Shown one piece after another: positions 29,893 to 38,849 of a stretch of DNA of 52,494 bases. A program made the position numbers and the translations under genes. Numbering within the stretch: position 1 is the stretch's first letter; each line of letters begins with the position of its first letter. The notes beneath the pieces were generated by a model. It saw only the letters and a program-made list of their open reading frames with translations. It had not been told where the DNA came from and searched no databases. Source of the stretch: Sedimentisphaerales bacterium (GTDB lineage: Bacteria > Planctomycetota > Phycisphaerae > Sedimentisphaerales > SG8-4); contig JAFGJR010000271.1 of assembly GCA_016928975.1 (NCBI GenBank), positions 1 to 52,494 of the forward strand, read 5' to 3'.

Positions 29893-30683
29893 TGCGTACG
29901 AGGATCGCAGCGGACAATCCGTATGGCTGCGACCGCTACGGTTTTGCATGGCGGCACGTGCCGGCGGGCGGGGCGGCGCACCTGGACTTCGGGTGTGGCG
30001 ATGGCCGGTTCCTTGCGGGGCTGCGGAGCCGGAGGATCGGTTGGCTTGTCGGCGCGGACGTCAGCCAAGAGGCTGTGCGATTGGCCAGAGTCGCGTGTGA
30101 GGAAGCAGAGATCGTACACCTCGGCGGTCAGGCCGCTTTGCCTTTCGGCGACGGCGAATTCTCCTCGGTCAGCCTGCTCGATGTGCTGGAGCACGTGCAT
30201 GAGCCCGATGCCCTACTGGCAGAGCTGCATCGAGTGCTGGGCGCTGGTGGAACGCTGATCGTGACGGTCCCTGGACAGCACGTGTTCTCGGCACTCGATG
30301 TAGGCAATCTGAAGTTCCGCTTCCCCAGGCTGCACCGGTGGTTCTATTGCCGCAGGCACTCCCGCGAGGAATACGACCGCCGATACGCGGCGAATCCGGA
30401 CGGCCTGGTCGGCGATGTGTCAGCCAGCAAGCGCTGGCACGAGCACTTCTCCCGCCGCAAACTCGCCGCCGTGCTGAATCGCAACGGCTTCTCCGTGGCG
30501 CAGTTCGACGGAGCAGGACTGTTCGTGCGGATACTCAAGGTCGCGGAGCTGACCGTCGGGCGATTCGGGCCGCTGCGTGTCGTGATCCGCCGTCTCATGG
30601 CCTGGGACGCACGCTGTTTCGCATCGGCGAACCTGTTCTGTGTCGCGAGGAAGCGTGCCTCGTGTGCGGAGGTTCCAAAGTAG
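29892..30683 (+). CDS. Class I SAM-dependent methyltransferase
   Basis: 263 residues. SAM-binding motif HLDFGCGDGRFLAGL near 33-47, followed by VGADVSQEAVRLA and SLLDVLEHVHEPDALLAEL, typical of Methyltransf_11. It starts at ATG 29892, overlapping the stop of the preceding gene; a longer frame in that gene is rejected. The C-terminal Arg-rich helix (about 215-245) may touch the membrane. Likely methylates a sugar or lipid-linked intermediate of this locus; the acceptor is not known. Confidence 0.88.
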   Translation: MRTRIAADNPYGCDRYGFAWRHVPAGGAAHLDFGCGDGRFLAGLRSRRIGWLVGADVSQEAVRLARVACEEAEIVHLGGQAALPFGDGEFSSVSLLDVLEHVHEPDALLAELHRVLGAGGTLIVTVPGQHVFSALDVGNLKFRFPRLHRWFYCRRHSREEYDRRYAANPDGLVGDVSASKRWHEHFSRRKLAAVLNRNGFSVAQFDGAGLFVRILKVAELTVGRFGPLRVVIRRLMAWDARCFASANLFCVARKRASCAEVPK

Positions 30684-30689
30684 CGCGAT

Positions 30690-32273
30690 ATGGCCAAGAC
30701 AGTCACGACTTCACGGACGCTGGTCCGCAACACGTTCTTCAACCTGTTGATGCTGATGAGCAACGCGATCGTCGGGTTCCTGCTGATCGGGTTCTTCATC
30801 GGCCGGCTGGGGCAGGCGCGTTACGGCGTATGGCTGCTGATTGGCGAGCTGTTTCGCTACCGGATGCTGCTGGGCCTGGGCCTCAACAGCGCGATCAACC
30901 GCCGGATTCCGATGTACCTCGCCAAGGACGACGAGGACGGGATTCGCAAGGTCGTCAGTACGGCCCTGTTCTTCTTCACGATCATTGGCGGGGTGTTGGT
31001 GCTGTTGAGTGTCCTGTTTGCCGTGAAGGTCGGCGATTGGTTCAAGATCGAGCCCGAGCTGGTCAGGGTCGCCAGCCAGCTCGTCCTGGTAGTGGGAATC
31101 GGTTTCGCGATTTCGATGCCGCTGCAACTGACGACCGCCGTGCTGAGCGGACTGCAACGGTACGACATGGTCAGTATCACGACCGTGGTCATCCTGACCG
31201 TCCGAACGGTGTTGACCGTCGTTCTGCTGCTTCAAGGGTACGGGCTGCTGACCCTGGGCCTTATCTACGGTACCAGCGAGATCGTTTCCCGCACAGTGCA
31301 GCATGTCCTCGCCCGGCGGCTGCTGCCCAAGGGCTATGCATCCTGGAAGAACGTGGACCGCACGCTGCTGAAGGAGATGCTCTTCTACGGGATGAACACG
31401 TTTCTGTACGCGATGGGGGCCTTGATCATCTTCCGGGCGAGCATCACGATCACCGGGATTTTCCTGGGCAGCGAGGAGGTGACCCAGTTGGGCACGGCGG
31501 CGGCGGGCCTGCTGCTGCTGTGGACAGGCATGGAGGCGTTCACCGCGGCGATCAAGCCGGCCGTCAGCGATCTCGACACGCGGGACGACCACGCGAAGGT
31601 TCGCCAGATCGCCTTCCTCACGCAGAAGTACTGCCTGCTGATCGTCATCCCCGCCAGCCTGTTCCTGATCGTGATGGGCGGGGAATTCCTGACGGTCTGG
31701 GTGGGCGCGAAGTTCGACGACCCGGCCACGATCCAGACGATGGCGACCGTGCTGGCCATCCTGACGGTGGGCTATTTCTTTGTCCTGAGCCAGCACAGCA
31801 ACTTCCTCGTCCTCGCCGGGCGGGGCGAGCACAAGGTCTTCGGAATCCTGACCGCCGTCGAGGCGGTCCTGTGTATCTGTAGCGCCGTCTTCGCCGTGAA
31901 GGTCCTCGGCCTGGGGCTACAGGGCATCGCCTGGAGCAACTTCGCGCCGATGACCATCGTGGCGGGAATCATTCTGCCGGTCTACTTCAATCGCACGATG
32001 AAGATCTCCGCGTGGGACAGCCTCCGGCATGTGTGGTGGCCGGCGGTTCTGGGAGGCATCCCGAGCCTGGTGATCGTCGTTGCGTGGGAGTACCTTGCGC
32101 CGCCGGATTCGTGGCGCGAGATCTTCGCTGTGGTGGCGGTCACCGGGGCTGCCACAGTCGTCTTCAGTTGGTTCGTGAGCTTGGAGAAAGCCGAGCGTCA
32201 GCGTCTGCTCCAGGTCCTGCGCCGCCGACAGAAAGTCGGCGTGGCGAGCGCCAAGGCGCCGGCTCATGGATGA
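30690..32273 (+). CDS. Wzx-type polysaccharide flippase
   Basis: 527 residues with 12-14 predicted transmembrane helices and the oligosaccharide flippase/MATE layout: an N-terminal NTFFNLLMLMSNAIVGFLLI helix, GLNSAINRRIPMYLA, and mid-protein LSGLQRYDMVS. It flips lipid-linked oligosaccharide repeat units across the inner membrane. Six bp after the methyltransferase; the pyruvyl transferase start overlaps its end by 8 bp. A short C-terminal cytosolic tail is Arg-rich. Confidence 0.9.
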   Translation: MAKTVTTSRTLVRNTFFNLLMLMSNAIVGFLLIGFFIGRLGQARYGVWLLIGELFRYRMLLGLGLNSAINRRIPMYLAKDDEDGIRKVVSTALFFFTIIGGVLVLLSVLFAVKVGDWFKIEPELVRVASQLVLVVGIGFAISMPLQLTTAVLSGLQRYDMVSITTVVILTVRTVLTVVLLLQGYGLLTLGLIYGTSEIVSRTVQHVLARRLLPKGYASWKNVDRTLLKEMLFYGMNTFLYAMGALIIFRASITITGIFLGSEEVTQLGTAAAGLLLLWTGMEAFTAAIKPAVSDLDTRDDHAKVRQIAFLTQKYCLLIVIPASLFLIVMGGEFLTVWVGAKFDDPATIQTMATVLAILTVGYFFVLSQHSNFLVLAGRGEHKVFGILTAVEAVLCICSAVFAVKVLGLGLQGIAWSNFAPMTIVAGIILPVYFNRTMKISAWDSLRHVWWPAVLGGIPSLVIVVAWEYLAPPDSWREIFAVVAVTGAATVVFSWFVSLEKAERQRLLQVLRRRQKVGVASAKAPAHG

Positions 32274-33549
32274 TGCGTTACACATCCTGATCGCCGACTA
32301 CGTGCCGATTGCGAACAAGGGCGAAGAGGCCATCGTTCGCGGGATCGAGGATATGCTCGGTGACGGCCGGCCGGTCGAGCTGGGCCTGTTCGACAATGTC
32401 ACCGCCGTGACACAGCGCGGCAACATCACGATCTTTCCGAGGTCATGGCTTTTTCGCTTCGAGGGCAATTCAAGCCTGTCCGGCACAGGGCGAGTCCTGA
32501 TGCAGGCCGCCATCGCGGCACAGCTTCAACTGGGGATGTATGCGAGGTTGAAGAACCTGACGGCTGCCGGGAACGAACGGTGCCGTGCACTGCGAGAGTT
32601 CTTCGACCGGGCCGAATACGTGCTTGTGGGCCACGACGGCGTCTTCGGTGTCGAGTCGTGCGGCGTCATTCACTTGGCCAAGCGCCACGGCAAGCGGTCC
32701 GGCATTCTCGGCGCCAGCACCGGGATCGCCGGCGGGCGATTCTACAAGGCGGCCCTGTACAGGCAGGCCTTTGAGGAGAGTGACTTCTGCGTCTTCCGGG
32801 AGAAGCACTCGCACCGGACCATGGCGCAGATCTGCCGCGATCCCACCAAGCTCGTGGTGGGTCCCGATCCCGCGTTTGCGATGCGACCGGCTGAACCCGA
32901 AGCGGCCCGCCAGGTTCTTCTGTCGCATGAGTCGTATCGTCGCGCCCGGGACGGCGGCAGACCCATTGTGGCCGTGACAGCCCTGGAGAAAGGCAGAGTG
33001 TACGTCGGCTTTCGACCCGATCTTCAGGGTCGGGCCAAGCAGCAGGCCCACGCCAAATACCTGGCAGCGATGCTCGACCCACTGATCGAGAAGGGCCGCG
33101 CGTTCATCCTGTTCTTACCCCATTCGCTCGAGGCCGACGGCAGCGACGTTGTCGCCGCTCGACACGTGGTGGAGCAGATGACAGCCGGGCCGGACGATTC
33201 TCTGATCCTGGAACAGGATTGCGGGCCGCGACTGCTCAAGAGCATCATCGGCCAGTGCGATCTCCTCGTTGGCGAGCGGACGCACTCGCTGATCGGCAGC
33301 GTCTCGGTCGGCACGCCTTTCGTTGCTCTGACGAACCGCCAGGATACCCGCACGCACGGAATCATCGGTGATATGTGCCGCTGCGAGGACTCCATTGTCG
33401 ACTTGGACGTGGCGAGCGGGGTGGATGCAGCGAGAAAAGTCCTGGACATATTCAATGCCCGCGCCTCGATGCGGCAGTCCCTCGAACAAGTCCGAGGGGA
33501 GCTGGCCGAGCAAATCGCGGCCGTGGCGCGCCTCGTCAAGGGATTGTAG
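32266..33549 (+). CDS. Polysaccharide pyruvyl transferase family protein
   Basis: 427 residues. The PF04230 pattern is visible: a start ADYVPIANKGEEAIVRGIED (nucleotide-loop-like), GVFGVESCG, FREKHSHRTM, VGPDPAFAM, and the late block LLVGERTHSLIGSVSVGTPF with the family's (R/H)-x-H-S motif. Members such as CsaB and WcaK add ketal-linked pyruvate from phosphoenolpyruvate to a sugar of a surface polymer. Overlaps the flippase end and lies 18 bp before an FrhB-like protein, a common pairing in polysaccharide loci. Confidence 0.9.
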   Translation: MDDALHILIADYVPIANKGEEAIVRGIEDMLGDGRPVELGLFDNVTAVTQRGNITIFPRSWLFRFEGNSSLSGTGRVLMQAAIAAQLQLGMYARLKNLTAAGNERCRALREFFDRAEYVLVGHDGVFGVESCGVIHLAKRHGKRSGILGASTGIAGGRFYKAALYRQAFEESDFCVFREKHSHRTMAQICRDPTKLVVGPDPAFAMRPAEPEAARQVLLSHESYRRARDGGRPIVAVTALEKGRVYVGFRPDLQGRAKQQAHAKYLAAMLDPLIEKGRAFILFLPHSLEADGSDVVAARHVVEQMTAGPDDSLILEQDCGPRLLKSIIGQCDLLVGERTHSLIGSVSVGTPFVALTNRQDTRTHGIIGDMCRCEDSIVDLDVASGVDAARKVLDIFNARASMRQSLEQVRGELAEQIAAVARLVKGL

Positions 33550-33567
33550 GGGAGCACAGTGTAAGTC

Positions 33568-34875
33568 GTGAAAGACAAGCCGTTGACAATCAAGTGGGTC
33601 GCAGATCACAAGCTGTGCACGGGCTGTGGAATCTGCACGGCGGTTTGCGTCCACAATGCTCTGGACATGACGACAGACGAATCCCGCGGCTGTTTCGTGC
33701 CGGAGCTGCGGGAAGAGAGCTGCCGGCATTGTGGACTATGTTATCAGGTTTGCCCGGGCCACGGCGTGGATTTCGATGGCCTGAGCAGGAGACTCTTTGG
33801 CGATATTCCCAGTGACATCGCGCTGGGTCGGTACCTCGCCACGTATGTGGGCCACGCCACGGACGGGAACATCCGGTACGACAGTGCCTCGGGCGGCCTC
33901 GTGACCGCACTGTTGATCTTCGCGCTGGAGCACGACCTGATCGACGGTGCACTGGTGACACGAATGCGAGGCGACGATCCGTTGGTGCCCGAGCCGTTCA
34001 TCGCCAGGACAAGGAAGGAGATCCTCTCGGCTGCCGGCTCGAAGTATTGCCCGGTGACGATTGGTGCGGCGGTCCGGGAGGTCCTCGATTCCAGGGGCCG
34101 GTTCGCCGTCGTCGGGCTTCCGTGCCATATTCAAGGGATTCGCAAGGCTGAGCAGGAGATTGTGGAGCTGTCAGGGCGCATCCGCTATCGTATCAGCCTT
34201 GCGTGCAGTCTCAACTACAGCTTCCACGGAACCCGGCGCCTCATCGAGAGTCTCGGCATTGCCCCCCAGGAGGTGCAGGAGCTTCAATATCGCGGGCGCG
34301 GCTGGCCGGGCACGATGCAGCTCCGCACAAGAGACGGGACCGAGACGGTCGTGCCTCTGGGCCGGTACTACCGCCAGCTCGGTCCGTATTCCCTGTGGCG
34401 CTGTCTGCTGTGCAGCGACATGCTGGGCGAGTTGAGCGATCTGTCCTGCGGTGACGCATGGCTTCCGGAGCTGGTCAAGACCGACAAAGCAGGCAGCTCA
34501 TTTGTCATCTCACGAAGCCCCGAAGCAGAGGAATTGCTCGAAGCCGCGGCGGCAAGAGAGGCCGTCGAGTTATCGGAGCTTGGCATTCCATCGCTGCTGG
34601 CTTCGCAGGGTCGGGCGCTGTTCAAGAAGAGGAAGCTCAAGGCGCGGATGTGGCTGGCGCGGTTGTGCGGTCGACGCGTGCCGGAGTATCGACAGAAGCT
34701 GGAGACTGCGACCCTGCGCGACTACGTGAACACGATAAAGCTGTTCGTGGCCAGGCGGGCACTTTCGGGCAAACACCGCGTCCTGCGTGGCCTGTTCAAC
34801 GCGATTCACCGATGGAAGCGCAAGAAACGAAAGGAAACTGTCAAACGGGAGACGTTCGTGGCGGTGAACAGGTAA
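33568..34875 (+). CDS. FrhB-like iron-sulfur protein in the polysaccharide locus
   Basis: 435 residues, start GTG 33568. The N-terminus has two [4Fe-4S] motifs: CTGCGICTAVC (C17, C20, C23, C27) and CRHCGLCYQVCP (C52, C55, C58, C62). The rest is the coenzyme F420 hydrogenase/dehydrogenase beta-subunit fold (SASGGLVTALL, GLPCHIQGIRKAE, CLLCSDMLGELSDLSCGD). FrhB homologues in surface-sugar clusters nearly always sit next to a polysaccharide pyruvyl transferase, as here; their reaction is not established and a redox or reductase role is assumed. The C-terminus is Lys/Arg-rich. Confidence 0.9.
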   Translation: MKDKPLTIKWVADHKLCTGCGICTAVCVHNALDMTTDESRGCFVPELREESCRHCGLCYQVCPGHGVDFDGLSRRLFGDIPSDIALGRYLATYVGHATDGNIRYDSASGGLVTALLIFALEHDLIDGALVTRMRGDDPLVPEPFIARTRKEILSAAGSKYCPVTIGAAVREVLDSRGRFAVVGLPCHIQGIRKAEQEIVELSGRIRYRISLACSLNYSFHGTRRLIESLGIAPQEVQELQYRGRGWPGTMQLRTRDGTETVVPLGRYYRQLGPYSLWRCLLCSDMLGELSDLSCGDAWLPELVKTDKAGSSFVISRSPEAEELLEAAAAREAVELSELGIPSLLASQGRALFKKRKLKARMWLARLCGRRVPEYRQKLETATLRDYVNTIKLFVARRALSGKHRVLRGLFNAIHRWKRKKRKETVKRETFVAVNR

Positions 34876-34908
34876 CGGCAGGGTCAGGACGGGCCGATAT
34901 TCATACCG

Positions 34909-36351
34909 ATGGACACAACGTACGCCGACATGATAGACGCAGACGGACTGCTCGAAGGAACCGAAGAGCGTACGTCCGATATTCCCTTCCCGGCGGCGAT
35001 GAACCTCCTGTTGCTGATAGTCTGGCTCATCATCTGCGTGGTCGGTTTTGGCGTCATCTTCCTGGCGCGGAACGCCCTGGTGGGCGTCGCGATCATCGCA
35101 GCACCCACGTTCGTCGGCATGGTCCTCAAGCCGACGTTTGCTCTGTGCCTCTTGATGATGATTCTGCCGACCGGGGCAGGCGTCGGCTACGGAGGCGTGT
35201 TCAGTCTTGACCGCGGCGTGGGTGTGGCCGTGGCGGCCGGCTTCCTCGTGAATGTGCTGTTGACCCGTCCGGGCCTGCGGATTCGTCACAAAGCCCTGTG
35301 GGTGGCCGTGACCTTGTGCCTGTGGATTGGCATTACCTCGCTGGCCCAGCCATACCTCAAGATGGAAGTGATGCGCGCCTTCACGCAGTTCCAACTCCTG
35401 GCGTTGTTCTTCATCGTCTACTGGATTCTCGAAACGAATGACGAGGGTACGTTTCGCTGGGCGCTGCGCAGCTACGTCCTGGGCATGATCGGGACCATCG
35501 TCTTGGCCATCAAGACCGGGGCGGCGATTCGCGCGGTCCAGGAGACTCGCAACCCGCGATTCTCGGCCACGCTGGGCCATGCGATCGACGCGAACATGCT
35601 CGCGGCTCTGGCGTCGCTGGCATTCCTCTCGGCGATCTACCTGTTCGCGCGGGACAGGAGCCTGTGCTGGCGGGCGATTTATCTTGTGGCGATGTTGTTT
35701 CTGCCGGTGATGATGCTGCGGATCGGTTCTCGCGGCGGGCTGGTGGCGCTGGCGTTCACGATGCTGTCGCCGTTGTTGTTCGTGCGGCAGGTGGTTCGCC
35801 GGCCGGCCCTGGCGGCGTCGCTCCTGCTGGCGATCGTGCTGGCCTCCGCGTCGGCGGGACTGTTGGTCAAGCAGCAGGGCTTGGCGACCTCGGTCTTCGA
35901 CCGTCTGACGAATGTGCAGCGCGCGCAGCAGGCGGTGGAGTTTCGCATGGAGGCGGTGAAGCACGCGTGGAACGCGGCCCTTCTCTGGCCGGCGGGCACA
36001 GGCTACTACAGTTGGTTCGAGCGGACCGGCAGCCCGATCTGGCCGCACAACGATTTCTTCTTCTCGCTCGGTGTCTACGGAATTCCGGCGGCTATCCTGT
36101 TCACCGCTTTCGTGATTCTGCTGACGCTGACCGTCAAGCGAACGCCTTTGACCCTGGAGAAGCTCTACGCCCGGGCGGTACTCACGTACCTGCTGGTGAT
36201 GGGGCTCAATATCAAACAGCTTTCCGCCAAGTACTACTGGGCCTTCCTGGGTTTTGTCCTGGCCGCCGAGCGCCTGGGTTGGTGGCACAGCGAGCCGGAG
36301 AGGGAAACGATGGAGGAAATGGATGCAGATGCTCCGGATACTGGCGGTTAG
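34909..36351 (+). CDS. O-antigen ligase/polymerase-like membrane protein
   Basis: 480 residues, about 10-12 transmembrane helices. The Wzy/WaaL-type signature is a cluster around RIGSRGGLVALAFTML (near 273-288) followed by a periplasmic loop with GTGYYSWFE and a PHNDFFFSLGVYG motif, as in O-antigen ligase and polymerase families. It polymerises flipped repeat units or attaches them to an acceptor. The ribosome-binding site before ATG 34909 is weak, so the start is uncertain. Its 3' end overlaps the next gene by 29 bp. Confidence 0.88.
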   Translation: MDTTYADMIDADGLLEGTEERTSDIPFPAAMNLLLLIVWLIICVVGFGVIFLARNALVGVAIIAAPTFVGMVLKPTFALCLLMMILPTGAGVGYGGVFSLDRGVGVAVAAGFLVNVLLTRPGLRIRHKALWVAVTLCLWIGITSLAQPYLKMEVMRAFTQFQLLALFFIVYWILETNDEGTFRWALRSYVLGMIGTIVLAIKTGAAIRAVQETRNPRFSATLGHAIDANMLAALASLAFLSAIYLFARDRSLCWRAIYLVAMLFLPVMMLRIGSRGGLVALAFTMLSPLLFVRQVVRRPALAASLLLAIVLASASAGLLVKQQGLATSVFDRLTNVQRAQQAVEFRMEAVKHAWNAALLWPAGTGYYSWFERTGSPIWPHNDFFFSLGVYGIPAAILFTAFVILLTLTVKRTPLTLEKLYARAVLTYLLVMGLNIKQLSAKYYWAFLGFVLAAERLGWWHSEPERETMEEMDADAPDTGG

Positions 36352-37576
36352 CCACATGTTTCCCACGGCGGACTCCGGGCACTACGGCGTCTTCATCTGC
36401 CGCGAGGCGGAGTGCCTGCGCGAATATGGCATCAAGCTTTCGTTCCTCGTGCCGCGTCCATGGGCGCCGTGGCCTCTGCACTGTGCTCCAAGATGGCGCG
36501 GTTATGGTCCTGCGAATCCGCTGTCGCCGCCCGACGGGTTGGAGGCTCGCGCCGTGGCATACCTGCGGCCCCCCGGCTTCGGCTTTCGCCGATTCGAAGG
36601 CCGGTCCGTGGCTCGCGCACTGCTTCCGGCAGCGAGACAATGGCATCAGGAGCGGTCGTTCGACGTTGTCCTGGGTGTGTCCATGTTCCCCGACGCCGAG
36701 GCGGCCGTCGAGATCGGCCGTGAACTGGGGTTGCCCGTCGCGAGTTTGGCGGTGGGCAGCGACGTGATGGTATACCCGGATCGGATGCCGATCCTGTGGC
36801 GGCGGCTTTGCGATACGCTCGAACGAGTAGATCTGCCGGTGGGTGTCAGTCAGTCCGTCTGTGAGCGGATGGCCGAGACCGGCCGTTGCAGGCACGAGCC
36901 ATTGTGCGTCTACATGGGCCGGGACGCGGAGGAGTTCTCGCCGCCCGATGACAAGGATCAGGTCCGCAGGCAGCTTGGCTGGCCGCTGGACGCAATCGTG
37001 GCGATCTACATCGGCGGCCTGGTAGATACCAAGGGGATACGGGAACTGGTCGCCGCCGCCGAGCCACTGCTCAAGAACCACCCGTGTCTTCAGCTTGTGT
37101 GCATCGGAGACGGACCTTCACGCGACAGGCTCCGTTCCTTGCAAGATCGCGTGGGTCGAGAGGACGCCGTCATATTGCCCGGCCGCGTTCCGCCGGAGCA
37201 CGTTCCGCTCTACTTGCAGTGTTCTGACTTCTTCGTCCTGCCCTCTCATAGCGAGGGAATGCCACAGGCGGTGCTGGAGGCGATGAACTGCGGCTTGGCT
37301 GTTGTCGCGACGCGAGTGGGCGGTGTGCCGGAGGCCGTAATTGACGAGCAGGCTGGCCTGCTCGTTGACGCCAAGAACGTCGATCAGCTTCAGGAAGCAA
37401 TGGAACGGATGATCGCTGACGAAGGGTTCCGACAGGCCGCAGGACGCCGCGGACTGGCGCGGACCCGCGAGGTATTCGACGGTGAGCGCAACGCCCGTGT
37501 ATTTGCCGAGGCGCTGTGGTCGCTCGTGGAATCGCCGGTGCCGGTCGAAGAAGCGGTCGGAGTCGCGAATGATTGA
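36323..37576 (+). CDS. Glycosyltransferase family 4
   Basis: 417 residues from ATG 36323, chosen for the GGAGG six bases upstream; a longer frame reaches 36254 inside the previous gene. GT-B fold: an N-terminal Rossmann-type half beginning ILAVSHMFPTADSGHYGVF, and a C-terminal GT1/GT4 nucleotide-sugar half with HSEGMPQAVLEAMNCGLAVV (E-x7-E type) and TRVGGVPEAV. Transfers a sugar from a nucleotide donor to the growing lipid-linked unit at the inner membrane; donor unknown. Overlaps both neighbours, so translation is coupled. Confidence 0.92.
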   Translation: MQMLRILAVSHMFPTADSGHYGVFICREAECLREYGIKLSFLVPRPWAPWPLHCAPRWRGYGPANPLSPPDGLEARAVAYLRPPGFGFRRFEGRSVARALLPAARQWHQERSFDVVLGVSMFPDAEAAVEIGRELGLPVASLAVGSDVMVYPDRMPILWRRLCDTLERVDLPVGVSQSVCERMAETGRCRHEPLCVYMGRDAEEFSPPDDKDQVRRQLGWPLDAIVAIYIGGLVDTKGIRELVAAAEPLLKNHPCLQLVCIGDGPSRDRLRSLQDRVGREDAVILPGRVPPEHVPLYLQCSDFFVLPSHSEGMPQAVLEAMNCGLAVVATRVGGVPEAVIDEQAGLLVDAKNVDQLQEAMERMIADEGFRQAAGRRGLARTREVFDGERNARVFAEALWSLVESPVPVEEAVGVAND

Positions 37577-38849
37577 CGCACCACGACAACGTCGCGGCAA
37601 GGTCTGCATGCTGACCTCGGTTCACATCCCGTTCGACGGACGGATCTTCCATAGAGAGGCCAGAACCCTGGTGAAGGCCGGCTACGAGGTCACGCTCATC
37701 ACCCGGCACAACCGGGAGGAAGTCGTGGATGGCGTGCACATCCTGCCGTTGCCGAGCGCGAAGAGCCGTCTGCAACGAGTGACGAAGGTGATGCTGCGGC
37801 TGTATCGCCTGGCGGTCAGAGAGGACGCGGATGTCTATCACTTCCACGACCCGGAGCTGATGATCGTCGGCCTGCTGCTGAAGCTCCGCGGCAAGAAGGT
37901 GATCTGGGACGCGCACGAACACTACCCAAACAGCATCCTCGACAAGTACTATATTGCCCGGCCGTTGCGATGGTTGATTAGTCGGTTGTTCGACCGGTTC
38001 GAGCGGATGGTGGTCCGCTTCTTCGACTATGTGATCTACACGACTCCGCGGGTCGGCGCCCGGTACGAAGCGATGAAGGTCCGTTGCGGCCGGGTGGAGA
38101 ACTACCCGATCATTGAGATGTCGGACGCTCGCCCGAGACAGCCGCAAGAGAAGATCATCTACTTGGGCGTCATGGCGGAAAGCCGGGGATTGGTCAAGGT
38201 TGTCGAAGCCTTCGCCCAGGTGGTGAAGGAGCATCCCCGTTGGAAGCTGTGCCTTGTGGGCACGTACAGCCCGGCGTCGTTCGAGGGCGAGCTTAAGGAC
38301 CTCGTCAAGAAGCTGGGTGTGGAGGCCAACGTTGAGTTTCTCGCCTGGGTGCCTTACGAGGAGAAGGAGAAGCTCTCGTCGCAGGCCGCTATGGGCGTGA
38401 TCGCGTACCTGCCGTACGCGAACAACACAAGCTGCCTGCCGAACAAGCTGTTCGACTACATGTTGGTGGGCCTGCCGGCGATTGCGTCGGACTTCCCGCT
38501 GTACCGGGAAGTCGTGGAGGGCAGTCGCTGCGGGCTCCTGGTCGATCCCTCAAAGCCGCAGGAGATCGCGGGGGCGATGGAGTACCTGATCAAGCATCCG
38601 GGCGAGGCGCGGCGGATGGGAGAAAACGGCCGCCAGGCGGTGCTCGAACAATACAACTGGGAGAGGGAAGGTGAAAGACTTCTGGAGATCTATGATACAG
38701 TCCTCGGGCAAAAGGAGGTAATGCATGCCAAGGATATTCCTGATCGTCGGTGCGCGGCCGAACTTCATGAAGATGGCGCCACTGTACTTTGCGCTGGCTC
38801 AGACGCGGAACCTCATGCCGACCATCGTGCACACGGGCCAGCACTATGA
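37569..38849 (+). CDS. Glycosyltransferase family 4 with long 3' overlap into wecB
   Basis: 426 residues from ATG 37569. GT-B fold: SVHIPFDGRIFHREARTL near the N-terminus, VYHFHDPELMIVG, YLGVMAESRGL, then SCLPNKLFDYMLVGLPAIAS and FPLYREVVEG. This is the GT4 branch often found with WecB and WcaJ-type genes. The homologous part ends near LLEIYDTVLGQ; the last 45 or so residues read through into the beginning of wecB in another frame (125-bp overlap) and look artificial, rich in His, Ala and Cys. A lost stop, a frameshift or a base error near 38700 would explain it. Confidence 0.87.
   Translation: MIDAPRQRRGKVCMLTSVHIPFDGRIFHREARTLVKAGYEVTLITRHNREEVVDGVHILPLPSAKSRLQRVTKVMLRLYRLAVREDADVYHFHDPELMIVGLLLKLRGKKVIWDAHEHYPNSILDKYYIARPLRWLISRLFDRFERMVVRFFDYVIYTTPRVGARYEAMKVRCGRVENYPIIEMSDARPRQPQEKIIYLGVMAESRGLVKVVEAFAQVVKEHPRWKLCLVGTYSPASFEGELKDLVKKLGVEANVEFLAWVPYEEKEKLSSQAAMGVIAYLPYANNTSCLPNKLFDYMLVGLPAIASDFPLYREVVEGSRCGLLVDPSKPQEIAGAMEYLIKHPGEARRMGENGRQAVLEQYNWEREGERLLEIYDTVLGQKEVMHAKDIPDRRCAAELHEDGATVLCAGSDAEPHADHRAHGPAL

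Noticed and set aside
34570..36366. 598-codon minus-strand open frame opposite the polymerase gene
   Set aside because: Shadow frame; the plus strand encodes a membrane protein whose hydrophobic codons yield Gln/Arg/His-rich antisense.
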